A stretch of DNA of 64,000 nucleotides from NCBI GenBank assembly GCA_934426825.1, contig CAKRYI010000008.1, positions 1-64,000 on the forward strand, given 5' to 3'. Position 1 is the stretch's first letter; each line of letters begins with the position of its first letter. The notes beneath the pieces are model-generated. The model did no database searches. It was not told where the DNA came from and was given only the letters and a program-made list of their open reading frames with translations. Position numbers and translations under genes: made by a program. Shown piece after piece: positions 60,854 to 64,000 of the stretch. The stretch comes from an uncultured Acetatifactor sp. (lineage in GTDB: Bacteria; Bacillota; Clostridia; Lachnospirales; Lachnospiraceae).

Positions 60854-63391
60854 TCAATCCTTGCGGATATAAGTTACAAAACGGTTTCCGTTTTCGGCAA
60901 ACCACTGGGTGGAATCGTTCATTCCCTTTTTGTACAGCTTGCCCGTAGCCGGCTCCATAATCACCACATTAAACTCGTTGAATCCGGTTATCAGCACGGC
61001 GTCCCCGTTCTGTAAAATAGCGAGCACCGGAATATCCTGATTCACATAATAAAGCACCGAATCCAAATTACAGCCGGTCAAATCCAGAATCTGTGCATCC
61101 TCCAAATTATCCTGCAAAATTTCCATGGCTGTATTTCCCTGATTGAGCAGATATGCGCAATTGCGCACCAGTCCCTCAAAACTTAAAATCGTGTCAAGGC
61201 AGACTGCCAGACTGGTTTTGTCCTCCGTCACCTCCGCCTCCTTGATTGCCATAATCTGGTTGCGGGATACCCGGTTGCCTTTCAGCCAGACACAATCTCC
61301 GCTGTTGTTTATCACCACTCCCGAAATCGCATACGCTTCATTCACAGCCTTTGCCGGAGCCGTGTAAATGCCATCCACTCCGTAGGCTCCGTACACATAG
61401 TAGCGCTCCGTCTCGTTTTCAACACTTGGTTCTAACTCTCTTCCACCCTCAAACACCACTTCCTTGGGTGTCAGGATTTTGACCGTTTTCGCGTCAATCA
61501 CTGTCTTTGTCTGAATCTGCACATATCTTTCATAGACATCAATATCAGCTGAAACGACCTGATTCTTGCTCTCCACCGCTTCCATATTATCCGTAATATG
61601 GTCATCTGCCACCGCCGAATACAGCCCGGTTTCCGCACGGCTCGCCCGCTGCAGTGTAATCTGATTGCCTTCCACGATACAGTCTGTAATATAAACACCG
61701 TCCTGCTGGTACTCTTTCAGCAGATTGCCGTCCGGGTCACAGATACACAGCTTATACATGGGGAAATACACGCCGCCGGAATTTTCACGGATGACATCGC
61801 TTTTTCTTGCCACTCCGTAAATAATATCCTCCTGCATAAAGCCCAGCGGGCGTATGGTTTCACTGTCATTCACGGTAATTTCGTACTGTGAATCACTTCC
61901 CAGATTCCGCACCATCAGACGGTTACAGTCATAAATATCCTTTCCTTCCTGCCAGACAATAATTTTGTTACTCTCAGATACACGGAAACTGTCGTCCTGC
62001 GTAATGCTCACCATGTCCTGCCATGCCTTTTCCGTCAAATCAATTCCATACACCGTATTTTCCAGGAAAAGATACAGCTTATTATCCCGGTTCAAATAGA
62101 GCAACTGTTCCATCTCCGCCTTCAAAACGGCATAGGTCTTGTTGTAGGGGATATAGACCGCCTCATCTAACGTGTTCATGGCACTGTCGTAGGCGTAAAC
62201 CTGTATTCCCACTTCCCCCTCATGTCTGCCCCGGTTCATATATCCGTACACGGCAAATTTCAGATTGCCCGCCTCGTCCACGTCCAGTATCTTAATATCA
62301 TGGGCGTCATTCATGGCGCGCGCATCCTTATTTTCATTATCGTAAAAACTGAATACCACCGTCAGCTTATTGTTGGTGGCATTGTAACTCAACAGATTGC
62401 CCGCCTCTTTGAATACGACGGTATTGCCGTCCTCGCTCTCCGCCATGACGACATTCTCATCCGTAATGCCCAACAGAATTTTGTCATTGGCATACATATG
62501 CTCCAAATCCGGTATCTGCTCCATGGTTCTCTCAAAATCCAGCAGATACATTCTGTCAGTTGTGTAACGTACCCGGTAATGCTCCTGTACCCGGTAGTAA
62601 GTGACCTGCTTTTCCTCTCTCGTCGTCACCATGTAATCTAACAGAAAAGAGGCGGTCTGACTGGCAATATCCGTCAACCGCACGGACGGCTTTTCCACTT
62701 CCCGAACCTGCATATCTCCCCATGTAATCTGGTTAAAGCTGGAATGAATATTGACCTTATAAAAAGACTTGTTATCCTCCAACTGGGCGTTTGTCTCCAG
62801 ATAACGGGTCAAATCCTTTGCCGCTTCCTTATCATAAAGCGTTTCATGAAAAGTGGTGACAAAATCCATCTTTTCCGCAAGGTGCATGTTGTCACTCCAC
62901 ATAACGCGGGTGTAATAGCGAATCTTCTGCTCTCCCTCCAGTTCCAGCACCACCGCAAGGGAATATTCCGTGTTCTTTTCTATCAAATCCTTTAATGCGG
63001 TATCTAACAGAATCCTTCCGTTCTTTTCCCTGTAGTGGTTCAAAGGGGTATCTTCTATCAGCCTTGAACCATCCATGCTTCTGACTTCTATGGAAATTGC
63101 GGTAATATCGTTGCCGTAAGTATCAATCACGAAACCGGTCTCCCGGTTATCCCCAAGCAGAGTAACCGAATCCCGCTGAAAAGCCGTGTCACTGACTTCC
63201 TTATATCCAAACAGGCGGTTGTACTCCGCTTCGCCCGTTCGCATTGTCACCACGGGAAGGCTGCACTGCGCCATCTCCATCGTCATATTGTTATGTCCTT
63301 TGTTCATCAGCCTTCCGCCAACAATCAGCGCCACGAAAAAGGCTAAGAGGAACACGACTATTTTAATCAATGTTTTCTTCATCATATTCAT
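60854..63391 (-). CDS. Large secreted or anchored protein with C39-like C terminus, unknown
   Basis: 845 residues. Residues about 5-28 are a membrane anchor (LIKIVVFLLAFFVALIVGG). The extracytoplasmic part starts with a beta-rich domain (about 40-170). A long region of about 400 residues looks like beta-propeller blades (for example ILLGITDENVVMAESEDGNTVVF; KLYLFLENTVYGIDL). The last 100 or so residues resemble the end of a C39 papain-like peptidase (DIPVLAILQNGDAVLITGFNEFNVVIMEPATG). The position usually occupied by the catalytic His (GHxVVVTG) is GDAVLITG here, so activity is doubtful. The upstream methyltransferase gene ends 6 nt before it starts. Function unknown. Confidence 0.7.
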   Translation of the reverse strand: MNMMKKTLIKIVVFLLAFFVALIVGGRLMNKGHNNMTMEMAQCSLPVVTMRTGEAEYNRLFGYKEVSDTAFQRDSVTLLGDNRETGFVIDTYGNDITAISIEVRSMDGSRLIEDTPLNHYREKNGRILLDTALKDLIEKNTEYSLAVVLELEGEQKIRYYTRVMWSDNMHLAEKMDFVTTFHETLYDKEAAKDLTRYLETNAQLEDNKSFYKVNIHSSFNQITWGDMQVREVEKPSVRLTDIASQTASFLLDYMVTTREEKQVTYYRVQEHYRVRYTTDRMYLLDFERTMEQIPDLEHMYANDKILLGITDENVVMAESEDGNTVVFKEAGNLLSYNATNNKLTVVFSFYDNENKDARAMNDAHDIKILDVDEAGNLKFAVYGYMNRGRHEGEVGIQVYAYDSAMNTLDEAVYIPYNKTYAVLKAEMEQLLYLNRDNKLYLFLENTVYGIDLTEKAWQDMVSITQDDSFRVSESNKIIVWQEGKDIYDCNRLMVRNLGSDSQYEITVNDSETIRPLGFMQEDIIYGVARKSDVIRENSGGVYFPMYKLCICDPDGNLLKEYQQDGVYITDCIVEGNQITLQRASRAETGLYSAVADDHITDNMEAVESKNQVVSADIDVYERYVQIQTKTVIDAKTVKILTPKEVVFEGGRELEPSVENETERYYVYGAYGVDGIYTAPAKAVNEAYAISGVVINNSGDCVWLKGNRVSRNQIMAIKEAEVTEDKTSLAVCLDTILSFEGLVRNCAYLLNQGNTAMEILQDNLEDAQILDLTGCNLDSVLYYVNQDIPVLAILQNGDAVLITGFNEFNVVIMEPATGKLYKKGMNDSTQWFAENGNRFVTYIRKD

Positions 63392-63397
63392 GAATTT

Positions 63398-64000
63398 CTA
63401 TTCCTTTAAAAGCTGTTTTAAGGTGGGGTTAATGTGCAAAAACTCTGTCACCCCTTCTACGTCATTGCGTCTGCCCTTTGGCACCATGGCTCCTGCGGAC
63501 ACATTCTTTTTCTTCACGGCACGAATCAGCAGATTTTTAGGTGTGTGCTCCATATCGATAAATTCCAGAATCTGGGTATCGTATCCGCAGTTTTCCAAAA
63601 TATCCGCACGCAGAGCGTCCGTAATCAGCGCCGACATTCTCTCCTTGATAATTCCGTACTTTAAAACCGGCTTTAGTTCACTGCATTTCATCTGCTTGTT
63701 GACCTCATGCTGACAGCAGGGCACTGCCATAATGACACTCGCTCCCCATTTCACCGCCTTTTCCAGTGCATAATCCGTTGCGGTATCGCAGGCGTGCAGT
63801 GACACTACCATATCCACGGAATCCGTTCCCTCGTAGGTACTGATGTCCCCGCGCTCAAAATGAAGATGCTCATACCCAAGACGCTCCGCCAGTTGGTTGC
63901 AGTGCAGAATCACATCCGTTTTCAAATCCAGCCCCGTCACTTCAATATCTCTATGTTGCATCTCATGCAAATAATAGTACATGGCAAAAGTCAGATAGGA
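63398..64000 (-). CDS. SAM-dependent methyltransferase, 5' end cut by window
   Basis: 201 codons are open to the right edge, and the stop is at 63398. It shows the end of the SAM motif region (SYLTFAMYYYLHE), motif II-like DIEVTGLDLKTDVI, GDISTYEGTDSVDMVVSLHACDTATDYALEKAV and VPCCQHEVNKQM. This resembles the Methyltransf_32 type, a group of methyltransferase-like proteins thought to modify RNA. The VSLHACD and VPCCQHE motifs are intact. The start and any upstream gene are out of view. It probably forms an operon with the 845-residue protein gene 6 nt downstream. Confidence 0.85.
   Translation of the reverse strand, partial: SYLTFAMYYYLHEMQHRDIEVTGLDLKTDVILHCNQLAERLGYEHLHFERGDISTYEGTDSVDMVVSLHACDTATDYALEKAVKWGASVIMAVPCCQHEVNKQMKCSELKPVLKYGIIKERMSALITDALRADILENCGYDTQILEFIDMEHTPKNLLIRAVKKKNVSAGAMVPKGRRNDVEGVTEFLHINPTLKQLLKE

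Overview
The window looks like a chromosomal segment of a spore-forming, probably motile Firmicute of the class Clostridia, most likely a Lachnospiraceae member. This is inferred from: sporulation-linked genes (spoVT, spoVG, a SipL-like DUF3794-LysM protein, a degenerate LytM protein); an Ile T-box leader on ileS; a PyrK-dependent dihydroorotate dehydrogenase; a GlgC/GlgD pair; class B sortase; transport-only bioY and queT; and a promoter of the flagellar sigma factor type. No rRNA, tRNA, CRISPR array, intact transposase or prophage was seen. Most genes are on the minus strand.

Layout. 1-6200 (minus): prolyl-tRNA deacylase end, acylphosphatase and NlpC/P60 hydrolase operon; asnS; FKBP-type lipoprotein; cardiolipin synthase. 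6300-10200: a small membrane protein (+), then DUF1934, murI and a small membrane protein, and the ispE-gntR pair behind a strong promoter overlapped by dyads. 10300-15050: a secreted GH19 chitinase, a SigD-type promoter driving an unknown 221-residue protein, and the SipL-like protein. 15100-18100: pyrC-pyrK-pyrD. 18190-27600 is the most accessory-like part: lipoproteins, a DUF4143 ATPase with upstream 23-bp repeats, plsC, a GH9-like lipoprotein, an amidohydrolase, a degenerate LytM protein and an EF-hand protein. 27600-39400: SseB-like protein, aconitase-family hydratase, phosphoesterase, glgP, a polytopic membrane protein, ileS with T-box. 39400-46600: diguanylate cyclase, pncB, spoVT, srtB-MATE, MFS transporter. 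46600-53900: a 35-codon gene with an occluded ribosome binding site, mfd, pth, spoVG, glgCD. 54200-59200 (+): murC, a DnaA-box cluster, DnaD-like and DnaC-like genes, prs. 59300-60800 (+): bioY under BirA-like dyads and queT under a preQ1-I riboswitch. 60850-64000 (minus): an 845-residue unknown and a partial methyltransferase.

The most interesting unexplained signal is a three-copy intergenic repeat (18192-18284, 23769-23893, 59997-60128). Its nested stems differ in sequence between copies but stay complementary within each copy. This points to a structured RNA or a hairpin-DNA mobile repeat. Next in interest are a dense DnaA-box cluster in which two boxes form the murC terminator stem, a terminator-like hairpin that buries the ribosome binding site of a 35-codon gene, and three secreted proteins that look like hydrolases but lack catalytic residues.
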